A stretch of DNA of 15,875 nucleotides, from positions 1 to 15,875 of the forward strand of contig JBJDYT010000062.1 of assembly GCA_051867635.1 (NCBI GenBank). Reading direction: 5' to 3'. A model generated the notes under the pieces. That model saw only the letters and a list, made by a program, of their open reading frames with translations, made no database searches and was not told the origin of the DNA. Position 1 is the first letter of the stretch; each line of letters starts with the position of its first letter. Origin of the DNA: RGIG5472 sp051867635. Lineage in GTDB: Bacteria > Bacillota > Clostridia > Oscillospirales > Oscillospiraceae. The position numbers were made by a program, and so were the translations under genes. Shown here one piece after another: positions 1-7,443 of this stretch.

Positions 1-55
1 AGACCCCGCCTTCCCCGCCTGGTGGGAGGCCCACAGACCTGAGTGGGAGCAGTAA
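1..55 (+). CDS. 3' end of an unidentified gene (partial)
   Basis: Reading from base 2 gives 17 codons ending in TAA at 53-55, with a peptide ending in AWWEAHRPEWEQ. Almost every third position is G or C, as in the real genes nearby. A strong rightward terminator begins 18 bases after the stop. These two facts support a true gene end. The fragment is too short to identify a family. Confidence 0.5.
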   Translation, partial: DPAFPAWWEAHRPEWEQ

Positions 56-70
56 AACCAAACAAACGCA

Positions 71-107
71 AAGCCCCGCGGGAGCAGCGCTCCCGCGGGG
101 CTTTTTT
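71..107 (+). terminator. Rho-independent terminator of the left-edge gene
   Basis: A perfect 13-bp GC-rich stem (73-85 with 89-101) has a 3-base loop and is extended by AA/TT. Six T residues follow at 102-107. It sits between the rightward gene end at 55 and the leftward ktrA stop at 140. The T run favours the plus strand; in the other direction it is followed by only a short T stretch. Confidence 0.9.
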
Positions 108-139
108 CCGCCTGTGCCGGCGCGCCGGGGCCGGCGGCG

Positions 140-787
140 TCAGTTGTCCAGGAACTTCTGGATATCCCGGTTGGAACCCAGGATGAAGATGGTCTCGTCG
201 AGGCGGAAGCAGTGGTTCGGGCCAGGCAGCGGCTCCAGCCGTCCCTCCCGCCGGGTGGCCAGGATGTTGATGCGGTAGCGCTGGCGCACCGCCAGCTCCG
301 CCGGGGTCTTTCCCTCCCAGGAAGGCGGCACCGCCGTCTCGAAAATGGAGTGCTCCGGCGTCAGCTCCACATAGTCGAACACATGGTCCGCCGTGTAGCG
401 CACCGCCGCCCAGGAGGCCATCTGCTTCTCCGGATAGACCACGTCGTCCGCGCCGTTGCGCAGCAGGAACTTGGCGTGGACGTCCCGGTTGGCCCGGGCC
501 AACACGAATTTCGCCCCCTGCTCCTTCAAAAGGGCGGTGGCCTCCAGCGAGCTCTGGAAATCGTCGCCGATGGCCACGATGCAGAGGTCAAAGTTCCGCA
601 CCCCCAGGGAGGCGATGAAGGCCTCGCTGGTGGCGTCGCCGATCTGCGCGTGGGTGACGTAGGGCAGCACCTCGTCCACCCGCCGTTCGTCCATATCCAC
701 GGCCAGCACCTCATGGCGCAGCTCCTGCAGCTTTTCCGCCACATGCCGCCCAAAGCGGCCCAGACCGATGAGCAAAACAGATTTCAT
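140..787 (-). CDS. ktrA: KtrA/TrkA-type potassium uptake regulatory subunit (RCK protein)
   Basis: This is the cytosolic regulatory subunit of a Ktr potassium channel-transporter; it binds nucleotides and gates the membrane subunit. The 215 residues match the family's usual size. The N-terminal half is a Rossmann RCK_N domain with GLGRFG at residues 8-13 and an acidic D31 at the end of the second strand. The C-terminal part (about 135-215) fits an RCK_C domain. The start is preceded on the minus strand by AGGAG seven bases upstream. It lies 15 bases after the ktrB stop, so the two genes are co-transcribed as ktrB-ktrA. The exact ligand (ATP/ADP, NAD, c-di-AMP) cannot be read from the sequence. 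Confidence 0.93.
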   Translation of the reverse strand: MKSVLLIGLGRFGRHVAEKLQELRHEVLAVDMDERRVDEVLPYVTHAQIGDATSEAFIASLGVRNFDLCIVAIGDDFQSSLEATALLKEQGAKFVLARANRDVHAKFLLRNGADDVVYPEKQMASWAAVRYTADHVFDYVELTPEHSIFETAVPPSWEGKTPAELAVRQRYRINILATRREGRLEPLPGPNHCFRLDETIFILGSNRDIQKFLDN

Positions 788-802
788 GAAAAAACTCCTT
801 TC

Positions 803-2143
803 TTATCCCACCGTGACCTGCTCCTGGGGATACTGCGGACCCTCCGCGGCGTTGGAAACGGCGTAGATCATGGTCAGGCCGCCCACGCGGCCGAAGTACA
901 TCAGGAAGATCAGGATCAGCTGCGAGGGGACGGAGAGCCCCGCCGTGACGCCCATGCTCAGGCCCACGGTGCCGATGGCGGAGCCGGCCTCGAACAGGGC
1001 CGTCAGCAGCGGCAGCCCCTCCACGCAGCAGATCACCATGCCGCCGCCGAGGAACAGCAGCAGATACAGCATCAAAATGGCGGCGGCGCTGCGCACCGTG
1101 CCGTCCGACAGGCGGCGGCCGAAGCAGTGGGCGTTGTCGCTGCGGCGGAAGACCGCCCGCATGTTCAGCAGCAGCACCGCCAGGGTGGTGGTCTTGAAGC
1201 CGCCCGCCGTGGACCCCGGCGAGCCGCCCACCAGCATCAGCGAGAGCATCAGCAGCACGGCCGGCGCGCTGAGGCGGGTCAGGTCCACCGTGTTGAAGCC
1301 CGCCGTGCGCACCGTGACGGACTGGAACCAGGCGCCCAGCGCCCTCTCCCCGGCGGTGAGGTCCTGCCACCGGGGCTGGCGGAACTCATACAGGGCGAAA
1401 AACGCGAAGCCCAGGGCCAGCAGCAGCGCCGTGGTCAGCAGCACGAGCTTGCTCTGCAGGCGGTAGCGCCGGAAATGGCATCCGTGCTTCGACACGTCCT
1501 GCCAGGTGAGGAAGCCCAGGCCGCCCACGATGATCAGCGCCGTGATGGTCAGGTTCACCAACGCATCCCCCGTATAGTCCGTCAGCGAGGAGCAGGGGGC
1601 CGCCTCTCCCATCAGGTCGAAGCCGGCGTTGCAGAAGGCGGAGACAGAGTGGAACACGGCGAACCACAGTCCCTTCCCCGGACCGTAGCGGGGGCAGAAG
1701 CGCAGCGCCAGCAGCGCCGCGCCGATCCCCTCGATAGCGAAGGAGGCCTTCAGGATGAAGCCCGTCATGCGGACGATGCCGCCCACCTGGGGGGCGGAGA
1801 TGGACTCCTGCATGACCCAGCGCTGCTTCAGCCCGATCTTCCGCCCGGAGAACATGAATACCGCCACCGCCATGGTCACCACGCCCATGCCGCCCACCTG
1901 GATCATCAGCAGGATGACCCCCTGGCCGAAGGCCGACCAGTACTGCATGGTGTCGTGCAGTACCAGGCCCGTGACGCAGGTGGCGGAGGTGGCCGTGAAC
2001 AGCGCGTCCAGCAGCGGCGCGCCCTGGCCGTCCCTCGTAGCAAAGGGGAGCATCAGCAGCGCGGTCCCCACCAGGATCAGCAGCAGAAATCCGAGTATGA
2101 TGATCTGGGCGGGGGTCGTCCGCTCGTGTTTCCAAAAAGGCAT
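803..2143 (-). CDS. ktrB: KtrB/TrkH-family potassium transporter membrane subunit
   Basis: This is the integral membrane potassium-translocating subunit. The 446 residues are close to the usual KtrB size and much shorter than proteobacterial TrkH variants carry extra helices for. The four pore-loop repeats are visible: CVTGL (56-60), NAGFD (172-176), TAGFN (280-284) and GTVGLS (391-396), each with the selectivity-filter glycine. The loop GGSPGSTAGGFKTTT at about 306-320 is also typical of the family. Many hydrophobic helices separate these. A GGAGG site lies five bases before the ATG. It is the first gene of the ktrBA operon. Ion specificity (K+ against Na+ coupling) is inferred from the family. 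Confidence 0.95.
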   Translation of the reverse strand: MPFWKHERTTPAQIIILGFLLLILVGTALLMLPFATRDGQGAPLLDALFTATSATCVTGLVLHDTMQYWSAFGQGVILLMIQVGGMGVVTMAVAVFMFSGRKIGLKQRWVMQESISAPQVGGIVRMTGFILKASFAIEGIGAALLALRFCPRYGPGKGLWFAVFHSVSAFCNAGFDLMGEAAPCSSLTDYTGDALVNLTITALIIVGGLGFLTWQDVSKHGCHFRRYRLQSKLVLLTTALLLALGFAFFALYEFRQPRWQDLTAGERALGAWFQSVTVRTAGFNTVDLTRLSAPAVLLMLSLMLVGGSPGSTAGGFKTTTLAVLLLNMRAVFRRSDNAHCFGRRLSDGTVRSAAAILMLYLLLFLGGGMVICCVEGLPLLTALFEAGSAIGTVGLSMGVTAGLSVPSQLILIFLMYFGRVGGLTMIYAVSNAAEGPQYPQEQVTVG

Positions 2144-2212
2144 ACAGTCCTCCCCAAGCGCCCTCCGGGGCGGCGGCCGCCGGGCGGGGGCGCGTTTGCG
2201 ATAATTTTTCGT

Positions 2213-2221
2213 ATTATAGCA
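2213..2221 (-). promoter_or_regulatory. Putative ktrBA promoter, extended -10
   Basis: On the minus strand there is TGC followed by TATAAT (2213-2218 on the plus strand), a consensus extended -10. No good -35 is seen at 17 bases. The would-be spacer contains the perfect palindrome CCCCGCGGGG (2224-2233), which could be an operator or part of a hairpin. The promoter would give a leader of about 60 bases before ktrB. Confidence 0.6.
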
Positions 2222-2323
2222 TGCCCCGCGGGGAAATGGAAGCGGCGGCGGGGCCGTTCCCCATATTTTTTCCCCGCGCCCCGCCGCCGTCCGGTCCCGG
2301 CAGAGGGAGACGGATTTGGCCTG

Positions 2324-2352
2324 TTTACAAAAAACGGCAAATGTGGTAATAT
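2324..2352 (+). promoter_or_regulatory. Promoter of the M3 oligoendopeptidase gene
   Basis: TTTACA (2324-2329), a 17-base spacer and TAATAT (2347-2352). A TG one base upstream of the -10 makes an extended -10. It faces rightward, about 40 bases before the gene start, in the divergent spacer with ktrB. Confidence 0.65.
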
Positions 2353-2391
2353 ATCCCCGGATATCAAATACTGTTTTTAGGAGATATGACT

Positions 2392-4095
2392 ATGAAATTT
2401 TCTGAGATGACCTACACGCGCCCCGATATGGAAGCGGTCAAGGCGCAGTACGCCGAGCTGACCCGCCGTCTCGCCGGAGCCAAAAACTATGCCGAGGCCC
2501 GGGCCGTTTTCCTGGAAAAGGAGGAGATGGAAAAGCGGGTGGACACCCAGTACAACCTGGTCTATATCCGCAGCGGCATCGACACCCGGGACGCGTTTTA
2601 CGACGCGGAGATGAAGTTCTGGAGCGCCGTCATCCCCGAGCTGGAGGAGTACAGCCAGAACTGGACCGCAGCCATGCTGCAAAGTCCCTTCCGGGCGGAC
2701 TTTGAAAAGGAGTACGGCGGCGTGATGTTCCTCAACGCGGAGATCGCCCGCAAGACCTTCTCCCCCGAGATCATCCCCGAGCTGCAGCAGGAAAACGACC
2801 TGACCCAGGCGTATCAGAAGCTCATCGCCTCCGCCCGCATCGAGTTCGAGGGCAAGACCTATACCCTCTCCCAGATGGGCCCCTTCACCACCGGCCCCGA
2901 CGACGAGCGCCGTCTCGCCGCCTGGAAGGCCACCGGCAGCTGGTACAAGGAAAACCAGGGGAAGCTGGACGAGATCTACGACAAGCTGGTGCATCTGCGG
3001 GACGCCATGGGCAAAAAGCTCGGCTACGGAGGCTACACCCAGCTCGGCTACTACCGCATGGGCCGCAACTGCTACGGCAAGGAGGACGTGGAGAAGTTCC
3101 GCGCCGCCGTGCAGAAGTACCTGGTCCCCGTGGCGGAGGAGATCTACCGCCAGCAGGCCAAACGACTGGGCAAGGAATATCCTTTGAACTTCGCCGACGC
3201 CGCGCTGGAGTTCCGCTCCGGCAACCCCCGTCCCCAGGGCACGGCGGACGATATCCTGGCCGCGGGCAGGAAGTTCTACGAGGCCCTCTCCCCCGAGACC
3301 GGCGTGTTCTTCAACCAGATGCTGGACGGCGGGTTGATGGACGTTCTCGCCACCGACGGCAAGGCCGGCGGCGGTTACTGCACCTTCCTGGCGGACTGCG
3401 GGATGCCCTTCATCTTCGCCAATTTCAACGGCACCCAGGGCGATGTGGAGGTGGTCACCCACGAGGCGGGCCACGCCTTCGCCGCGTGGCTGAACCGCGA
3501 CCGCGTCCCCAGGGAGTACGTCTGGCCCAGCTCCGAGGCCTGCGAGGTCCACTCCATGTCCATGGAGTTCCTGGCCTGGCCCTGGGCGGAGGATTTCTTC
3601 GGCTCCGACGCCCGCAAGTTCCGCTACAGCCATCTCGCCGGGGCGCTGACCTTCATCCCCTACGGCACGCTGGTGGACCACTTCCAGCACGTGGTCTATG
3701 AAAAGCCCGACATGACCCCCGCGGAGCGCCACGGGGTCTGGAAGGAGCTGCTGGGCGTCTACATGCCCTGGCTGAAGCTGGACGGCGAGATCCCCGTCTA
3801 CGGCGAGGGACACGGCTGGCAGCGGCAGCAGCACATCTACACCATGCCCTTCTACTATATCGACTACTGCCTGGCCGAGACCGTGGCCCTGGAGTTCTGG
3901 GCCATGAGCCAGAAGGACTTCCAGGACGCCTGGACGCATTACATGGCCTATTCCCGCCAGGGCGGCAGCCGCACCTTTACCGAGCTGCTGGCAAACGCAG
4001 GGCTGGAAAGCCCCTTCGACGAAAACTGCCTGCGCACCGTCTGCGAGACCGCCAAAGCCTGGCTGGAAAGCTATGACATGACAGGCCTGGCATAA
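2392..4095 (+). CDS. M3-family oligoendopeptidase (PepF-like zinc metallopeptidase)
   Basis: This is a probable cytosolic zinc peptidase that trims short peptides. It is 567 residues long from the ATG at 2392, chosen because AGGAG (2379-2383) is spaced eight bases from it; the in-frame ATG at 2386 is only two bases from that site. The zinc motif HEAGH is at residues 357-361 (counted from 2392), with the likely third ligand E385 in the sequence ACEVHSMSMEF. There is no signal peptide or membrane segment. The length and the EVHSMSMEFL segment fit the M3 oligoendopeptidase subgroup that is related to, but distinct from, PepF. The gene is monocistronic, with its own promoter and terminator. The peptide substrate is unknown. 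Confidence 0.92.
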   Translation: MKFSEMTYTRPDMEAVKAQYAELTRRLAGAKNYAEARAVFLEKEEMEKRVDTQYNLVYIRSGIDTRDAFYDAEMKFWSAVIPELEEYSQNWTAAMLQSPFRADFEKEYGGVMFLNAEIARKTFSPEIIPELQQENDLTQAYQKLIASARIEFEGKTYTLSQMGPFTTGPDDERRLAAWKATGSWYKENQGKLDEIYDKLVHLRDAMGKKLGYGGYTQLGYYRMGRNCYGKEDVEKFRAAVQKYLVPVAEEIYRQQAKRLGKEYPLNFADAALEFRSGNPRPQGTADDILAAGRKFYEALSPETGVFFNQMLDGGLMDVLATDGKAGGGYCTFLADCGMPFIFANFNGTQGDVEVVTHEAGHAFAAWLNRDRVPREYVWPSSEACEVHSMSMEFLAWPWAEDFFGSDARKFRYSHLAGALTFIPYGTLVDHFQHVVYEKPDMTPAERHGVWKELLGVYMPWLKLDGEIPVYGEGHGWQRQQHIYTMPFYYIDYCLAETVALEFWAMSQKDFQDAWTHYMAYSRQGGSRTFTELLANAGLESPFDENCLRTVCETAKAWLESYDMTGLA

Positions 4096-4125
4096 GGCAT
4101 ACCGCAAAAACAAGGCTCTCTTTCA

Positions 4126-4161
4126 GCCCGCGTCCGCTCCGCCGGCGGACGCGGGCCTTTT
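4126..4161 (+). terminator. Terminator after the M3 peptidase gene
   Basis: A perfect 12-bp stem (4126-4137 with 4145-4156) has a 7-base loop, followed by C and four T residues. It begins 30 bases after the stop codon and isolates the peptidase gene from the methionine operon. Confidence 0.85.
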
Positions 4162-4207
4162 GCACCGGGGCGCTGCAGCACGATAAAACTTTAACGAAAA
4201 AAAGTGC

Positions 4208-4236
4208 TTGACACGGCGGAAGGGCTGTGCTATATT
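4208..4236 (+). promoter_or_regulatory. Promoter of the T-box/metNIQ operon
   Basis: TTGACA (4208-4213, perfect consensus), a 17-base spacer and TATATT (4231-4236). Transcription would start near 4243, giving a leader of about 340 bases in front of metN. A near-consensus promoter suits a gene controlled by attenuation rather than by initiation. Confidence 0.88.
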
Positions 4237-4242
4237 TTTACC

Positions 4243-4567
4243 CATGAATCCGATAGGAAATTGAACGTTACCTACCGGGTTGGTTGGAATTGAATACCGT
4301 GCATAAAACGCGAAGAAGAGAAGAGTACCCCGTTGGGCGCCTTTGCAGAGAGTCCCGGCAGCTGAAAAGGGACAGGAAGAAGGCGGGCGAACATGGTCTT
4401 GGAGCAGCGGGCTCGAGCCGCAGGGTAAGAGTCCGACGGAAAACCCCGTTACAGGTGATGCGTATTGTCAGATACGCTTGGAGGCGGCATGTAGCGCATG
4501 CCGTGAAGCAAGGTGGTACCACGAGATTTTTTATCCCGTCCTTACGTTTGTAAGGACGGGTTTTTTT
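4243..4567 (+). ncRNA. T-box riboswitch, methionine (AUG specifier)
   Basis: This leader senses tRNA charging. Seen in the sequence: an AGAGTA element at 4322-4327; an upper Stem I helix 4338-4344/4379-4385; an apical helix TCCC/GGGA (4353-4356/4369-4372) preceded by the AGAGAG bulge (4347-4352); and the specifier segment GAACATGG with the ATG at 4393-4395, followed by a purine. Two simple hairpins follow, around 4459-4481 and 4486-4504. Then comes the T-box signature AAGGTGGTACCACG (4510-4523), whose TGGT bulge matches a tRNA ending in A73-CCA. It ends in a terminator at 4535-4567. Uncharged tRNA-Met should stabilise the antiterminator and turn on metNIQ. The register of the specifier was chosen partly because the downstream genes are for methionine uptake. 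Confidence 0.9.
4535..4567 (+). terminator. Regulated terminator of the T-box
   Basis: A perfect 11-bp stem (4535-4545 with 4550-4560) with a 4-base loop, followed by seven T residues. It lies 18 bases before the metN start codon and forms the off state of the leader. Confidence 0.92.
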
Positions 4568-4585
4568 ACTGTGGGAGAGAAAGCT

Positions 4586-5671
4586 ATGATCGAGATAAAC
4601 AACGTCACGAAGATCTTCAAAATCAAGGAGGGCGACCTGCACGCCGTGAACCAGGTCACCCTCAGCATCGCCGACGGCCAGATCTACGGCATCGTGGGCT
4701 ACTCCGGGGCGGGCAAGTCCACGCTGGTGCGCTGCATCAACTTTCTGGAGAAGCCGGATTCCGGCACCATCCGCGTCAGCGGCTACGGCGCCATCCGCTG
4801 CGAGAACGGGAAGGCCTTCTACCGGCCGGAGGCGGAGGGCGCGGCCGAGACGCCCCTGACGGAGAAGCACCTGAAGGCCCTCCGCCGGGACATGGGCATG
4901 ATCTTCCAGCACTTCAACCTCCTGGACAGGAACACGGTCTTTGAAAACGTGGCCTATCCCCTGAAGCACACGGGGATGAAGAAGCCGCAGATCAGGGAGC
5001 GGGTGCTGGAGCTGCTGGAGCTGGTGGACCTGCGGGACAAGGTCAACGCCTATCCCTGCGAGCTCTCCGGCGGACAGAAGCAGCGCGTGGCCATCGCCCG
5101 GGCCCTGGCCAACAACCCGAAGATCCTCCTCTCGGACGAGGCCACCAGCGCCCTGGACCCGGACGCCACGGAGTCCATCCTGAAGCTGCTGGAGGACCTG
5201 AACCGGAAGCTGAACCTGACCATCGTCCTCATCACACACGAGATGGCCGTGGTCAAGTCCATCTGCGACCGGGTGGCGGTCATGGAAAACGGCAGGGTGG
5301 TGGAGGAAGGGCAGGTCTACGACGTGTTCGCCGCGCCGCAGCAGCCCATCACCCGGAAATTCGTGGACAGCTCCTCCGGCCTTGGCGGCATCAGCCGGCT
5401 GATCGCCGGGGACTCCCCCCTTCTCCGCAGGGAGGGCGTGCTGATCAAATGCGTCTACGGCAAGGACAGCGTGGGCGACGCCCTGATCTCCGACGTGTCC
5501 TGCCGCTTCGGCGTGAAGATGAACATCATCCTCGGCAACGTGGAGATGCTCCAGGACAGCCCCCTGGGCGGGCTGGTGGTACTGGTCAGCGGCGAGCCGG
5601 AGCAGCAGCAGGCCGCTATCGACTACATGCGAAGCTGCAACGTGAAAGTGGAGGTGATCGAACGTGTTTGA
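4586..5671 (+). CDS. metN: Methionine ABC transporter ATP-binding protein MetN
   Basis: This is the ATPase of the MetNIQ methionine importer. The start is the ATG at 4586, after GGGAGAGA; the reading frame is open further upstream but that part is the T-box leader. The product is 361 residues. Walker A GYSGAGKS is at 38-45, the Q-loop in FQHFNLL, the signature LSGGQ at 160-164, Walker B ending in D184-E185, and the switch H218. The C-terminal part from about residue 280 fits the NIL domain, which in MetN gives feedback inhibition by methionine. Compared with the E. coli protein there are roughly 20 extra residues between the RVSG segment and the Q-loop. The stop overlaps the start of metI by eight bases. 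Confidence 0.96.
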   Translation: MIEINNVTKIFKIKEGDLHAVNQVTLSIADGQIYGIVGYSGAGKSTLVRCINFLEKPDSGTIRVSGYGAIRCENGKAFYRPEAEGAAETPLTEKHLKALRRDMGMIFQHFNLLDRNTVFENVAYPLKHTGMKKPQIRERVLELLELVDLRDKVNAYPCELSGGQKQRVAIARALANNPKILLSDEATSALDPDATESILKLLEDLNRKLNLTIVLITHEMAVVKSICDRVAVMENGRVVEEGQVYDVFAAPQQPITRKFVDSSSGLGGISRLIAGDSPLLRREGVLIKCVYGKDSVGDALISDVSCRFGVKMNIILGNVEMLQDSPLGGLVVLVSGEPEQQQAAIDYMRSCNVKVEVIERV

Positions 5672-6371
5672 ATGGCTGGAAAGCATCATGCCCAACGCCG
5701 TGGCATACACCGACAAATTCCTGGAGAGCTGCAAGGCCACCGGGCAGATGTTCCTCATCGCCGGGGCGCTGACCTTCGTCTTCGGCGCGGTGTTCGGCGT
5801 ACTGCTGACGGTGACGAAGCGGGGCGGCATCGCCGAAAACGCCGTGGTCTACCAGATCACGGACAAGGTCACCAACATCTTCCGCTCCATCCCCTTCATC
5901 ATCCTGCTCATCTTCCTCATCCCCTTGACCCGCCTGATCGTAGGCACGGCCATCGGCGTCAAGGGCGCCGTGGTGCCGCTGGTCTTCGGCGCGACGCCCT
6001 TCTTCACCCGGCAGGTGGAGGCGGCGCTGGCGGGCGTGGACCCGGGAAAGGTGGAGGCCGCCACCGCCATGGGCAGCGGCAAGCTGGGCATCATCTTCCG
6101 GGTATACCTCCACGAGGCGGTCCCTGAGATGATCCGTGCCGTCACCATCACCTCCATCAGCCTGATCGGCCTGACCACCATGGCCGGCGCCGTGGGCGCG
6201 GGAGGCATCGGAAGCTTTGCCATCAACTACGGGCAGAACCTTCATCACCAGGATATTGTCAATGTGTGTGTGATAGTGCTGCTGGTCGTTGTCTCGCTAC
6301 TGCAGAGCGTGGGCAACGCCCTGGCAAGACGCACCACCAATCGCGCGCTCATTCAGAACAATATAAAATAA
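5664..6371 (+). CDS. metI: Methionine ABC transporter permease MetI
   Basis: This is the membrane-spanning subunit of the methionine importer, 235 residues. It starts with GTG at 5664, overlapping the end of metN by eight bases, with GAGG nine bases upstream; such overlap suggests translational coupling. About five hydrophobic helices are visible. The coupling motif that contacts MetN is in the segment VEAATAMGSGKLGIIFRVYL. The hydrophilic tail after the last helix is slightly longer than in E. coli MetI. The gene is followed 43 bases later by metQ. Confidence 0.95.
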   Translation: MFEWLESIMPNAVAYTDKFLESCKATGQMFLIAGALTFVFGAVFGVLLTVTKRGGIAENAVVYQITDKVTNIFRSIPFIILLIFLIPLTRLIVGTAIGVKGAVVPLVFGATPFFTRQVEAALAGVDPGKVEAATAMGSGKLGIIFRVYLHEAVPEMIRAVTITSISLIGLTTMAGAVGAGGIGSFAINYGQNLHHQDIVNVCVIVLLVVVSLLQSVGNALARRTTNRALIQNNIK

Positions 6372-6414
6372 ACAGCAAACAGCAAAACGAATCACGGAAA
6401 AGGAGAGAAAAACC

Positions 6415-7374
6415 ATGTCCAAGAAGAAGATCATCACCCTTATCACCACCCTCCTGCTGGCGGCCCTGATCGCCGGCTGCGGCTCCGGCGCCGGCTCCGA
6501 CACCGAGGGCGGAGACGACACCGCCGAAACGGGCGAAGCCATCAAGATCGGCATTCCCGACGACGCCACCAACGGCGGCCGCGCCATCAAGCTGCTGGAA
6601 TCCGCCGGCCTGATCGAGGTGGACCCCGCCGCCGGCTGGGTGCCTGAGCTGAAGGACGTCACCAAGTACCTGTACAACATCGAGATCGTCCCCGCCCAGG
6701 CCAACACCCTGCCCTCCACCCTGGATGACTTCGGCGCCGCCACCATCAACGGCACCTACGCCATCCCCACCGGCCTTGTCCCCTCCCGCGACGGCCTGCT
6801 CATCGAGTCCCAGGCTGACGCCACCGGCGACAGCGGCAACCCCTTTGTCAACGTGATCGTTGCCCGCAGCGCCGACAAGGACAATGAAGTTTATCAGACC
6901 ATCGTGGAAGCCTTCCAGACCGATGTTGTGGGCCAGTACCTGATCGGTAAGTACCAGGAAGCCTTCATCCCCGCCTTTGATTACAGCAACACCGACAAGT
7001 CCAACGAGGACCTGGTGGCAGAGATCGACGCTTACAAGTCCTCCGCCGACGGCAAGACCGTGGTGAAGGTGGGCGTCTGCGGCGCTTCCAACGACCACTG
7101 GAAGGCCGTCCAGAAGGTTCTGGACGACAACGGCGCCAACATCTACATTGAGCTGGTGGAGTTTGACGCGTACAACCTGCCCAACGAGGCCCTCAACAGC
7201 GGCGATATCGACCTGAACTCCTTCCAGCACAAGGCTTACCTTGCAAAGGAAGTGGAGTCCCAGGGCTATGAAATTGAGACCATCGGCGACACCCTGATGG
7301 CCCCCCTGACCCTGTACTCCAGGCAGTTCGATTCCGTTGACGCGCTGAAGGAAGCCGCCGGCGCACTGAGCTGA
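6415..7374 (+). CDS. metQ: Methionine-binding lipoprotein MetQ/NlpA, circularly permuted
   Basis: This is the substrate-binding lipoprotein of MetNIQ, 319 residues, with AGGAG nine bases upstream. A signal peptide ends in the lipobox IAGC, with C22 as the lipid-anchored cysteine, followed by an acidic linker. The order of the mature part is unusual. Residues 42-188 (from IKIGIPDDATNGGRA to AFIPAF) match the C-terminal half of ordinary MetQ. Residues 189-214 are a charged linker. Residues 215-319 (VVKVGV, VEFDAYNLPNEAL, DIDLNSFQHKAYL, ending LTLYSRQFDSVDAL) match its N-terminal half. I compared this by memory with E. coli MetQ, where the FQHKPYL segment comes first and the VPNDPTNLGRS segment second. 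Ligand-pocket signatures of both halves are retained, so the protein is probably functional. A terminator follows directly. Confidence 0.9.
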   Translation: MSKKKIITLITTLLLAALIAGCGSGAGSDTEGGDDTAETGEAIKIGIPDDATNGGRAIKLLESAGLIEVDPAAGWVPELKDVTKYLYNIEIVPAQANTLPSTLDDFGAATINGTYAIPTGLVPSRDGLLIESQADATGDSGNPFVNVIVARSADKDNEVYQTIVEAFQTDVVGQYLIGKYQEAFIPAFDYSNTDKSNEDLVAEIDAYKSSADGKTVVKVGVCGASNDHWKAVQKVLDDNGANIYIELVEFDAYNLPNEALNSGDIDLNSFQHKAYLAKEVESQGYEIETIGDTLMAPLTLYSRQFDSVDALKEAAGALS

Positions 7375-7385
7375 TCTATGAAATT

Positions 7386-7417
7386 TCAAAAAAGGGGACG
7401 GCTGTCCCCTTTTTTGA
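7386..7417 (+). terminator. Terminator after metQ
   Basis: A 14-bp inverted repeat (7386-7399 with 7404-7417) has a 4-base loop. Its core GGGGAC/GTCCCC is flanked by A6 and T6, so it can act as a terminator. It separates metQ from the M20 gene. No promoter is evident between it and 7444, so the M20 gene may depend on read-through. Confidence 0.88.
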
Positions 7418-7443
7418 ACGTCTGAAAGGAAAGGAACCGTCCA

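Noticed and set aside
212..2380. Long plus-strand open frame of 722 codons opposite ktrA/ktrB
   Set aside because: It is a GC-rich shadow of the leftward potassium genes; its peptide is rich in Gln, Arg, Gly and His with no domain, and it has no ribosome site.
4343..4585. Upstream extension of metN to an earlier ATG
   Set aside because: This stretch is the T-box leader, including the regulated terminator; the ATG at 4586 has the ribosome site and matches the MetN N-terminus.
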